DNA of 64,000 bases from positions 186,001-250,000 of the forward strand of contig NZ_JAESDI010000005.1 of NCBI RefSeq assembly GCF_019249215.1, in the 5' to 3' direction. The first letter of the stretch is position 1; every line of letters begins with the position of its first letter. The stretch is from Alteromonas lipotrueae. GTDB taxonomy: Bacteria; Pseudomonadota; Gammaproteobacteria; Enterobacterales; Alteromonadaceae. Below the pieces are notes generated by a model. It searched no databases. It was given only the letters and a program-made list of their open reading frames with translations, and had not been told where the DNA came from. Positions 29,557 through 37,781 of the stretch are shown in pieces. The translations under genes were made by a program, and so were the position numbers.

Positions 29557-29570
29557 TGAATACGTATGCA
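29557..29570. promoter_or_regulatory. MalR-type operator, copy 1
   Basis: TGAATACGTATGCA, a near-palindrome around the central CG with LacI-family character. Identical copies lie at 34453 and 47290 and a one-base variant at 45139, each upstream of a starch-utilisation unit. The likely binder is the LacI-family protein encoded at 52886-53935. Confidence 0.8.
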
Positions 29571-29575
29571 AGCAA

Positions 29576-29604
29576 TTGTGCAAAGCCCGTGTGCTCTATA
29601 GGAT
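29576..29604 (+). promoter_or_regulatory. Putative promoter of receptor 1
   Basis: TTGTGC and TAGGAT hexamers with a 17-nt spacer. The -35 begins exactly 5 nt after the operator. Each hexamer is a partial match to consensus, so the support comes mainly from the same arrangement at copies 2 and 4. Confidence 0.45.
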
Positions 29605-29688
29605 TATCAGCGACTGGATACATTGTCATTCGATTGTCATAAAAATAACAAAAAGACAACAAATATAACTGAATGGGACACCTGTTTT

Positions 29689-32493
29689 ATGAATCAATTT
29701 AAACCAAATCTCATCAAGGTTGCGCTGATCACTGGTGGCGTAGCTTTTGGTTGTTCGCCTACATTTGCACAAGAAACAAATTCTGAAGCAGCTGATGAAG
29801 CTAATGTTGAAGTTATTCAAGTTAGCGGTATACGTGGCAGCTTGCAACGCGCTCAAGCGATTAAAATGGATAGCACCTCTATTGTTGAAGCGTTATCCGC
29901 AGAAGACATCGGTAAATTACCAGATACAAGTATTGCAGAATCTATTTCACGTTTGCCTGGCTTAGCCGGTGAGCGTAGAAACGGTCGTACAAGTGGTATT
30001 TCAGTACGTGGTTTCAACGAAAACTACGTAGGTACATCACTAAACGGTCGTGAATTATTAGGTATGGGCGACAACCGCGGCGTTGAATTCGACCTCTACC
30101 CAACTGAAATCATTTCTAGCATTGTTGTTTATAAAACAGCAGAAGCTGGCATGACCACCCAGAATATTGGTGGTTCAATTGACCTTCAAACCATTAGTCC
30201 GCTTGCAGCTAAAAGTACATTCGCTATCAACGGCACCTACGAAAAGAATGCTGAAGATGCACCAAACCCAGACTTCGACAATAATGGACATCGTATTTCA
30301 GTAAACTACGTTGACCAATTTGCTGACGATACTATTGGTCTTGCACTAACTGTTGCTAGCATGGAATCACCGCGTCAAGAACAACATTTCCGTGGTTGGG
30401 GTTATGCAGGTGCAAACGCGGATAATGCCGCTGACGGTGTTGACGTTACAGAAGGTACTACCATTTTAGGTGGGCATGACTCATTTGCACGTTCAGCAAT
30501 GTTAGAGCGTGACTCTATCGCCGGTGTAGTTGAATGGGCGCCTACAGATAAACTAAATGTTCAAGTAGATGCGCTTTATATCGACTTCGTAGAAGATGAC
30601 GTTCGTCGTGGTCTTGAAGAAGGCGGTGCTGAATGGGGTACTGGCGAATATACCATTACTGGTGTTGAAGATAGCTTAGTAACCTCAGGTTACTACGATG
30701 GCTTCTATTCAGTGATTCGTAACGATGCTCGTACTCAAGAAGCCGATTTAACGACGGTAGGCGTGAATGCAGAATACATCTTAAATGATAACTGGACCTT
30801 AGAGTTCGACTACTCTACCGGTAAAGTTGAAAAAGACATTATCGATGTGGAAAGTTATTCAGGTGTAGGCCGTGCAGGAATTGATGGACGTCCTATTACT
30901 GCTCGTAGCTGGGAAATGACGTCTACCGGCGCGGTATATTCTGATCACCCAAGCATTGCACCTGTCGACCTTACTGATGAAAGCTTAATTCGTCTTGCAG
31001 GTCCACAAGCCTGGGGCGCACCTATTATTGGTGCCGACGCACAAGACGGTTTCGTGAACCAACCGCATTATGAAGAAGACCTTGATACCTATCGTTTCGA
31101 TGCTAAAGGGTACGTTGAATGGGGCGTAGTAACTGGCATGTCTGCGGGTGTTATTTACTCAGATCGTAGCAAAACCAAAGAAAATGATGGCGCATATCTA
31201 ACCGCACCAAGCTATCCTGGTGATGCCGCTATTCCAGATGTACTGGGTGTAGTACCCCTGGACTTCATTGGTATAGACGGAATTCTCGCTTATGATTCTC
31301 TAGGTTTGTATCAAAGCGGTTATTACATTGCTACCGATGCTAAACTGGTGCAAAACGATCGTTTAGGTGATAGCTATACGGTTGATGAAGAGTTGCTGAC
31401 TTTCTACACTAAATTTGATTTAGAAATGGAAGTAGGTGATATCTATATTCGCGGTAACGTGGGTGTACAAGTGGTTAATGCTGACCAGCAATCTACGGGT
31501 TTTTCAACCACGTCAGATGCTGATGGTATGACAGTAGCGGTACCGGTTTCGGGCGGCGCTGATTACACTGATGTACTACCAACGCTTAACCTTTCAGCAG
31601 AAGTTGCCGAAGGTCAATTTGTACGTTTCGCATTAGGTAAAGTCATTTCAAGACCACGTATGGACGATATGCGTCCAAATACGCAAGCGTCTTTCGCGTT
31701 TAATGATAACCAAATTACCAGTACCGATCCTGAAAATGGCCCTTGGAGTGGTAGCTCAGGTAACCCTGAACTTAAGCCCCTTGAAGCTAACCAGTTAGAT
31801 ATCGCTTATGAAAACTACTTCTCGGATACGGGTTATGTAGCGGCATCATTCTTCTATAAAGATATTAAAAACTGGCATCGCGATACTAGCGTACTTACGG
31901 ATTTCTCTGATGTTTACATTCCTGATTTACACCAAGGTTCAGAAGGGCAAACGCCTGCTACTTTCCTAGGTTCTGTAGGCAGTGTACTAGATGGTTTCGA
32001 AGGTTATGTGCGCGGTTATGAACTACAAGGTTCATTGCCAGGTGAATTGCTTCATGAGTCACTAGAAGGCTTTGGCTTGTTCGCAAGTGCAACCTTCATG
32101 GAAGGTGAAGTAGACGCAGCACCAACGCAAACAGAAACCCGTATTCCAGGCTTGTCTGAAGAGTCATACAGTATGACGTTCTTCTATGAAAGCAATGGTT
32201 TCGAGTTCCGTGTTGCAGCAACCAAGCGTGATGACTACTTAACGGAAGAACGTGGTACTAGCTTGGCATTGGTAGATGCTACTAAGCAAGGCGGTACCTT
32301 GGTTGATGCCCAAATCGGATACGACTTTAGTGAGTCTGGTATTGAGTCTCTGGAAGGCCTACGTGTTACTTTCCAAGCGCAAAACCTAACTGATGAAGAT
32401 GATATTCAAGCGTCTCAGGCGGATTCTCGTCAAATTACGCAATATCAATCTTACGGTACTAACTACTTGTTGGGCTTTAACTATACCTTCTAA
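29689..32493 (+). CDS. TonB-dependent receptor 1 of the starch locus
   Basis: Outer-membrane, TonB-energised receptor expected to import maltodextrins. From ATG 29689 it has a signal peptide ending near FAQE and a TonB-box-like EVIQVSGIRGSL. The plug domain includes LPDTSIAESISRLPGL and GVEFDLYPTEII. A 22-strand-type barrel follows, ending in a C-terminal phenylalanine (LLGFNYTF). The plug style is that of the large Xanthomonas/Caulobacter/Alteromonas receptor subfamily. Its operator and the downstream halogenase-like gene place it in the maltodextrin regulon. The substrate is inferred from context only. Confidence 0.92.
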   Translation: MNQFKPNLIKVALITGGVAFGCSPTFAQETNSEAADEANVEVIQVSGIRGSLQRAQAIKMDSTSIVEALSAEDIGKLPDTSIAESISRLPGLAGERRNGRTSGISVRGFNENYVGTSLNGRELLGMGDNRGVEFDLYPTEIISSIVVYKTAEAGMTTQNIGGSIDLQTISPLAAKSTFAINGTYEKNAEDAPNPDFDNNGHRISVNYVDQFADDTIGLALTVASMESPRQEQHFRGWGYAGANADNAADGVDVTEGTTILGGHDSFARSAMLERDSIAGVVEWAPTDKLNVQVDALYIDFVEDDVRRGLEEGGAEWGTGEYTITGVEDSLVTSGYYDGFYSVIRNDARTQEADLTTVGVNAEYILNDNWTLEFDYSTGKVEKDIIDVESYSGVGRAGIDGRPITARSWEMTSTGAVYSDHPSIAPVDLTDESLIRLAGPQAWGAPIIGADAQDGFVNQPHYEEDLDTYRFDAKGYVEWGVVTGMSAGVIYSDRSKTKENDGAYLTAPSYPGDAAIPDVLGVVPLDFIGIDGILAYDSLGLYQSGYYIATDAKLVQNDRLGDSYTVDEELLTFYTKFDLEMEVGDIYIRGNVGVQVVNADQQSTGFSTTSDADGMTVAVPVSGGADYTDVLPTLNLSAEVAEGQFVRFALGKVISRPRMDDMRPNTQASFAFNDNQITSTDPENGPWSGSSGNPELKPLEANQLDIAYENYFSDTGYVAASFFYKDIKNWHRDTSVLTDFSDVYIPDLHQGSEGQTPATFLGSVGSVLDGFEGYVRGYELQGSLPGELLHESLEGFGLFASATFMEGEVDAAPTQTETRIPGLSEESYSMTFFYESNGFEFRVAATKRDDYLTEERGTSLALVDATKQGGTLVDAQIGYDFSESGIESLEGLRVTFQAQNLTDEDDIQASQADSRQITQYQSYGTNYLLGFNYTF

Positions 32494-32526
32494 TGGTTGA
32501 GCGAAAGCTAACATTAGAATAAATAC

Positions 32527-32590
32527 AAGCCACCTTGTTGTTTCAGCGCTCGAATATGCATTTTGGCGGCGAAGCAAAAGGTGGTTTTTT
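32527..32590 (+). terminator. Long-loop hairpin with T-run after receptor 1
   Basis: CCACCTT (32530-32536) pairs with AAGGTGG (32578-32584) across a 41-nt loop and is followed by a run of six T. It could lower expression of the downstream halogenase-like gene relative to the receptor. Confidence 0.45.
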
Positions 32591-32649
32591 ATTGTAAAAG
32601 CACAAGTAAACCATCTACAGTGTGGTGAAGTAAGTAGTAAGGGCTGAGT

Positions 32650-34236
32650 ATGGCAGTAGCAAATAAAACAGCAGCGAACCAACAGGCAACCGATCAACAT
32701 TCAAGGGATCACCAAGAAGCTAAGCAAACGCCGGTAAAACGTGTTGTAGTTGCAGGCGGCGGCACAGCAGGGTGGCTAACAGCGGCATTGCTCAAAAAAG
32801 TCATTGGCGACGCAGTGAATATTACCCTGGTCGAATCTGAGGCTATTGGCACAGTAGGCGTAGGCGAGGCCACCATCCCGCCCATTAGACTAGTTAATCA
32901 AGTGCTGGGTATTGACGAGGCCACTTTTCTTCGCGATACCAAGGCCACCATTAAGCTGGCAATTCGCTTTGAAAACTGGAAGCAACAGGGGCAACAGTAC
33001 TACCACACGTTTGGTGCGCCAGGCAAAAGCATGGCGTTCTGTCATTTCCATCACTTCTGGCTAAAAGCACGTCAGCAGGGTTTAAAACATGATTTGTGGG
33101 AATATGACCTTAACTATTTAGCGGCTGAGGCAGGTAAATTTGCACGTATTAACGCGAAAGACCCGGTTTTAGAGCTTCCTTTTGCTTATCATTTTGACGC
33201 TTCATTGTATGCTAAATACCTGCGTAAACTTAGCGAGGGGCTGGGCGTTAAACGTGTTGAAGGTAAAATCAGCTACGTATCAAGACACAAACACAGTGGG
33301 AATGTAAAAGCATTACATCTCGAAAATGGCCATGCCATTGAAGGGGACTTGTTTATTGACTGTACAGGTTTTCGAGGGCTGTTAATTAATGAAACGCTGG
33401 GGGCAGGCTATGATGACTGGTCTCATTTATTGCCTTGTGACTCCGCCATTGCTGTACCTTCTGAACGCCATGAAAATACCGCACCCTTCACCCGTTCTAT
33501 CGCGCACAGTGCTGGTTGGCAGTGGCGAATTCCTTTACAACATCGTAATGGCAATGGTCACGTATATAGTTCACGCTATATGAGTGATAGCCAAGCCCAC
33601 GACACCTTGATGGCTAACCTTGACACTAAACCACTGGGCGATCCTAAACTCATTAAATTTACTACTGGCCGTCGTAGACAACAATGGTATAAAAATGTGG
33701 TCGCGGTAGGGCTTTCTTCTGGCTTCTTAGAGCCTTTGGAGTCTACCAGTATTCACCTTATTCAATCAGCTATCGTGAGGTTAATTAAGCTTTTCCCGCA
33801 CCAAGGTATCTCAGATAGTGCGGTTAAAGAATACAACGCACAATCAAAAGTAGAATTTGAACAAATACGAGATTTTCTAGTATTACATTATTGTTTAAAT
33901 GAACGCGAAGACAGTGATTTTTGGCGCGATATGCGCCATTTAACCCTGCCAGATTCGTTAACTCACAAAATGGCGTTGTTCAAACAAAATGGCAATTTAG
34001 TGCGTGAACAAAATGACTTATTTTTAGAGAGCTCTTGGCTGCAAGTTATGTATGGGCAAGGGCTAGTCCCTGAAGACTATCATGGGTTAGCGAATAGCTT
34101 TTCAGATGAGAAAACGCAAGCCATGCTATCGTCGTTGTATAACATTAAGCGTGAACCAATAGCATCGCTACCCACTCATGACGCATACATTCAATCAATG
34201 ATTGATAGTGCAAATAAAACGTCTGTAAGCTTTTAA
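32650..34236 (+). CDS. Tryptophan halogenase-family flavoprotein
   Basis: FAD-dependent protein of the PrnA/RebH tryptophan halogenase family. The dinucleotide motif GGGTAGW is at residues 36-42. The halogenase signature WxWxIP is intact at W290-P295 (WQWRIP). K102 in TIKLAIRFENW appears to align with the catalytic lysine of PrnA (alignment by eye). EPLESTSIHL, typical of the family C-terminal half, is present. A ~28-residue Gln/His-rich extension precedes the core. Homologues often sit beside TonB receptors in marine and xanthomonad carbohydrate loci, where their substrate is unknown. It follows receptor 1 by 156 nt with no separate operator. Confidence 0.88.
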   Translation: MAVANKTAANQQATDQHSRDHQEAKQTPVKRVVVAGGGTAGWLTAALLKKVIGDAVNITLVESEAIGTVGVGEATIPPIRLVNQVLGIDEATFLRDTKATIKLAIRFENWKQQGQQYYHTFGAPGKSMAFCHFHHFWLKARQQGLKHDLWEYDLNYLAAEAGKFARINAKDPVLELPFAYHFDASLYAKYLRKLSEGLGVKRVEGKISYVSRHKHSGNVKALHLENGHAIEGDLFIDCTGFRGLLINETLGAGYDDWSHLLPCDSAIAVPSERHENTAPFTRSIAHSAGWQWRIPLQHRNGNGHVYSSRYMSDSQAHDTLMANLDTKPLGDPKLIKFTTGRRRQQWYKNVVAVGLSSGFLEPLESTSIHLIQSAIVRLIKLFPHQGISDSAVKEYNAQSKVEFEQIRDFLVLHYCLNEREDSDFWRDMRHLTLPDSLTHKMALFKQNGNLVREQNDLFLESSWLQVMYGQGLVPEDYHGLANSFSDEKTQAMLSSLYNIKREPIASLPTHDAYIQSMIDSANKTSVSF

Positions 34237-34340
34237 TTTAATTGGCCTGTGTGCTGTGATGCAAGTTACTGTGTCTTGCTGTAAATCACCATAAATCGCG
34301 CCTCGTTATTTAACATTCCGAAGCCGTCAACGACTCCATT

Positions 34341-34367
34341 TCCCCCTTAAGTTATTCTTGAGGGGGA
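34341..34367 (+). terminator. Possible terminator hairpin after the halogenase gene
   Basis: TCCCCCTTAAG-ttatt-CTTGAGGGGGA is an 11-bp stem with one G-T pair, 105 nt after the stop codon. The following bases are CCTTCCTC rather than a pure T-run. Confidence 0.45.
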
Positions 34368-34452
34368 CCTTCCTCATTGCAATTCAATATCTTACTTATC
34401 CTAATTAAGTTAGCCGCTGCTAATATTTAATTTTGTGTAAATTTAATGTAAA

Positions 34453-34466
34453 TGAATACGTATGCA
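34453..34466. promoter_or_regulatory. MalR-type operator, copy 2
   Basis: TGAATACGTATGCA, identical to copies 1 and 4, 112 nt before the receptor 2 start codon. Confidence 0.8.
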
Positions 34467-34471
34467 TAGTG

Positions 34472-34499
34472 TTGCTCTCTTTTTATACAACCCGATACT
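34472..34499 (+). promoter_or_regulatory. Putative promoter of receptor 2
   Basis: TTGCTC and GATACT with a 16-nt spacer (or ATACTA with 17). The -35 starts exactly 5 nt after operator copy 2. Confidence 0.45.
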
Positions 34500-34578
34500 A
34501 TTTATGGCAGAACCATAAGTGACGGGTTTGGGTGTGGTATTCCCAAACCGTTGATAAAAAATAAGGAACGGGGCACCA

Positions 34579-37500
34579 ATGAGAACATTCAAACTTAAGC
34601 CCATCATGGTGGCGTTGGTCAGCAGCGGGTTGGCATTTACTTTGCCAGCATACGCTCAACAAACGCAAGAAGACACCATTGATGAAGTCAGCGAATCTGC
34701 GATAAATAGTAACAATCAATCGAGTAGCCAATTAACAGGTGAAGATATACCGGTCGACAATATATCCGAGGAAACGCTCGAACGCATAGAGGTGAGGGGG
34801 TTTAGTACTAGCCTCATACAATCACTCAACCAAAAGCGTTTTTCTGACACGGTGTCAGAACAAATTTCTGCTGATGATTTGGGCGGTTTGCCTGATGTAT
34901 CTATGGCAGATGCGCTTACCCGATTGCCAGGTATATCTGCAGTTCGTACAGGGGGCCAAGCGGCCGAGATTAACATTCGTGGTTTAGCGGGTGACTTTGT
35001 GTTCTCTACATTAAATGGACGTGAGCAAGTGTCTACCAGTGGAAGCAGAGCCATTGAGTTCGACCAGTACCCCTCAGAGTTAATCACCGAAGCGAGTGTA
35101 TATAAATCGCCTAAAGCATCACTGATTGAAGGGGGGATCGCTGGAACGGTAGAGCTGAAGACAGCAAGCCCGTTAGCCATGGAGGAGCAGCATAAGTTCA
35201 GTGCCAATATGCGTGGCATGTATAACGACCGAGCCAGTGAGATATCGGATGCGAGCGAATTTGGTCATCGATTGAGCTTTTCCTATCAAGGAAAGTTCAT
35301 GGACGACACCGTCGGTTTATCCCTAGGTTATGCACGCTTATTCCAACCCAGTGTTTCTACTCAGTTTGTGGGTTTAGCGTATAACGGGGCTGTTGATGTA
35401 GATGGTATTGAAGGTGACAACGACAGAGCTGGCACCGACTGCCCAGAATGTGAGCTTATTTCTGAAGGCTTTGAGATTCAACACAAGGGTGGCGAGCAAA
35501 CTCGCGACGGTTACGTTGCAGCCATAGAGTGGGCGCCATTAGAAAACTTCACCTTAAAAGCCGATGCGTTTATCTCTAAGTTCGATTCAGAAGAATTTGC
35601 CCGTGGGTATCGAGTCAAGCTAGGGGGGATAACGGCAGGCATCACGAACCCTGTTATTGTAAACAATAGTGTGATTGGTGGCACTTTCTCACGAACAGAC
35701 AGTAGCTTTACTCGAGTTGAGTTAGTTAACGACGACAACCAAGATTTCGATAGCGTTGAAAACTTTGGTATTAACGCAGATTGGGAAATTAGTGCTGACT
35801 TATCGGTGCAATTTGATGTGTCTCGTTCCACCGCGAAAAGTGATTTCCGTAATGGCTTGTTATGGTCTTTAGTCAGTGAAGATGCTAACGCTGTCAGCCC
35901 AGTGTTTGATGAGAACGTTCAAATCTCGTATTTGTTGAATGGCAACAACCTTCCTGATTTAGCATTTAATCAAGCAGATGCATTTTCCGATATCGATAGG
36001 GTGATGGTCAGTAAATACGGCATTTATCCATTTGTTAACAAAGACGAGCTTGATGCTTATAAGGTAGATTTCCAATATTTTGTCGATATGCCCATCGTGA
36101 CTGGGTTGGAGTTTGGCTATCGCTATTCCGATAGAGAGTACAGTAACGATCGTTCGGTATTTGAATACGGAAACGACAGTGCGTTTTCTGCAAGTGAGCC
36201 ACCGCTGCGTTTAACGGATGACATGGTAGAGCAAGTTGATTGGGCTGGCGATTTTAGTTATTTCCCAAGCTATTTGTCGGTAGATTTAAACAGTGCACTT
36301 AATGCATGGTTTCCAAGTGGCTATCCTCAACCAGTTCAAACCTGGGGGCCAGGGGCTGCTGGCGTGATTAATGGTCCAGGTACGGGGCCGTCTACATCTT
36401 GGACTATGCAAGAAAGTGGACAGGTCTTTGAAACTGTAAACTCCGCTTATTTGATGGCGGGACTCAGTACTGAGATTGCGGGTATGCCTGTAACCGGAAA
36501 TGTGGGTGTTCGTTACGTAAAAACAAAACAAAGCTCTACCACTTACCAGCGTGCCACATCGTTAATTACCGATCCAGAAACCGGTGTCACAGTTGAAGTC
36601 AGTGATCCCACCGCTGGCGCGCAAAACATTACCGACGATGCCGGCCTTATTAACAACTTTTATCGCTTCACAACGCTTACTCACGAATACGACGATGTGT
36701 TGCCGTCTATCAACCTAAATTTTGCGCTTACGGATAATACGCAACTAAGAGTAGCCGCAGCTAAAGTGATGGGCCGTGCGCCTATCAATAGATTTGCGGC
36801 AAACGCTTCTACCACCGTTGAAACGGTAACCGCAGTGCAAGATAGAGATTCCGGGGAAGTGACCTTGTCGCAACCTACCGCCAAGGTAAACGGGAACGCG
36901 ACAAATAGCCCGTACCTAGAACCTTTTTATGCCACCCAATACGATATTTCATGGGAATACTATTTTGATGATACCGAAGGGGCGTTAATACTGGCGGCAT
37001 TCTACAAAGACATAGAATCTTTCATCGAAGAAATTAACATAGAACCTTATGATTTTAGTGGCAACGGCATTGTGGTGCCAGCGTCGGTTCAGGTTCCTGT
37101 GTATCTTGAGCCTGAATTTGTAGGGCAAGAGGCTGAGTTGTCACGGGATGCTGATGGCAACCCTATTTTTGTTACGGTTCCTACAGAAAATGGCAGCTAT
37201 AGCACTGCAGTGAATAACGCTGAAGGTGGCTATATTCGCGGTGTTGAAATTGCCTACACTGAAATTTATAGCATGTTGCCAAGCTTCTGGTCTGGTTTAG
37301 GGGTAACCGCTAGTTACTCATACACGGAAAGTGAAATTCAACGTACGTTGAGTAGTTCGGTGTATTCGGATAGCTTGCCTGGCTTATCTGAAAATGTGGC
37401 CACGGTAACGCTATTTTGGGAATACGAAGGGTTTGAAACTCGCTTATCTGGGCGTTATCGCGATTTCTTTGTGTCTGAGCAAGTGGCAGTAAACGATCAA

Positions 37501-37695
37501 ACCGTGAATTTTGATTCTGAACTGGTTGTTGATTACCAAGCATCCTATGAAATTAACGACAATTGGAGCGTATTGTTTCAAGTTAACAACGTTACCGACG
37601 AACCTACCAAAAGCTATTTCACCTCTTCTGAACAAACCGGCACCATTCAGTTTTTCGGAACGCAGTATTACTTGGGGATGACATATCAATTATGA
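34579..37695 (+). CDS. TonB-dependent receptor 2 of the starch locus
   Basis: A large (1038-residue) outer-membrane receptor. The signal peptide ends near PAYAQQ, and an acidic, Ser/Asn-rich linker leads to the TonB-box-like ERIEVRGFSTSL. The plug carries LPDVSMADALTRLPGI and AIEFDQYPSELI, and the barrel ends YYLGMTYQL. It is only distantly like receptor 1 beyond the plug. The pullulanase gene begins within or just after its stop codon, so receptor and debranching enzyme are one unit. A plausible role is import of the maltooligosaccharides that the pullulanase releases. Confidence 0.92.
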   Translation: MRTFKLKPIMVALVSSGLAFTLPAYAQQTQEDTIDEVSESAINSNNQSSSQLTGEDIPVDNISEETLERIEVRGFSTSLIQSLNQKRFSDTVSEQISADDLGGLPDVSMADALTRLPGISAVRTGGQAAEINIRGLAGDFVFSTLNGREQVSTSGSRAIEFDQYPSELITEASVYKSPKASLIEGGIAGTVELKTASPLAMEEQHKFSANMRGMYNDRASEISDASEFGHRLSFSYQGKFMDDTVGLSLGYARLFQPSVSTQFVGLAYNGAVDVDGIEGDNDRAGTDCPECELISEGFEIQHKGGEQTRDGYVAAIEWAPLENFTLKADAFISKFDSEEFARGYRVKLGGITAGITNPVIVNNSVIGGTFSRTDSSFTRVELVNDDNQDFDSVENFGINADWEISADLSVQFDVSRSTAKSDFRNGLLWSLVSEDANAVSPVFDENVQISYLLNGNNLPDLAFNQADAFSDIDRVMVSKYGIYPFVNKDELDAYKVDFQYFVDMPIVTGLEFGYRYSDREYSNDRSVFEYGNDSAFSASEPPLRLTDDMVEQVDWAGDFSYFPSYLSVDLNSALNAWFPSGYPQPVQTWGPGAAGVINGPGTGPSTSWTMQESGQVFETVNSAYLMAGLSTEIAGMPVTGNVGVRYVKTKQSSTTYQRATSLITDPETGVTVEVSDPTAGAQNITDDAGLINNFYRFTTLTHEYDDVLPSINLNFALTDNTQLRVAAAKVMGRAPINRFAANASTTVETVTAVQDRDSGEVTLSQPTAKVNGNATNSPYLEPFYATQYDISWEYYFDDTEGALILAAFYKDIESFIEEINIEPYDFSGNGIVVPASVQVPVYLEPEFVGQEAELSRDADGNPIFVTVPTENGSYSTAVNNAEGGYIRGVEIAYTEIYSMLPSFWSGLGVTASYSYTESEIQRTLSSSVYSDSLPGLSENVATVTLFWEYEGFETRLSGRYRDFFVSEQVAVNDQTVNFDSELVVDYQASYEINDNWSVLFQVNNVTDEPTKSYFTSSEQTGTIQFFGTQYYLGMTYQL

Positions 37696-37781
37696 GCATT
37701 TTACCTATCTCCCAGAAGCTGAAACCAAAGGCTATCGCTGCCAATACTGCGTTTATGAAAAAGAAAAATTTGGAGTTATCC

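Larger units (their letters stand above)
29334..29688. other. Intergenic region upstream of the first TonB receptor
   Basis: No credible gene. It contains the 14-bp operator-like site at 29557-29570 and a promoter-like pair at 29576-29604. Translation of the receptor is assigned to ATG 29689, although the frame is open from an ATG at 29623 whose product would lack a signal peptide at its N-terminus. Confidence 0.6.
34237..34578. other. Intergenic region upstream of the second TonB receptor
   Basis: No gene seen. It holds an 11-bp G/C-rich hairpin at 34341-34367, operator copy 2 at 34453-34466, and a promoter-like pair at 34472-34499. Confidence 0.6.

Noticed and set aside
34716..35219. A 167-codon minus-strand frame opposite TonB receptor 2
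   Set aside because: Opposite a clear receptor plug domain; no family features, no ribosome site of note.
37692..37781. Pullulanase start at the ATG overlapping the receptor 2 stop
   Set aside because: The ATGA overlap is attractive for coupling, but GGAG six bases before ATG 37782 and the position of the lipoprotein signal favour the later start.
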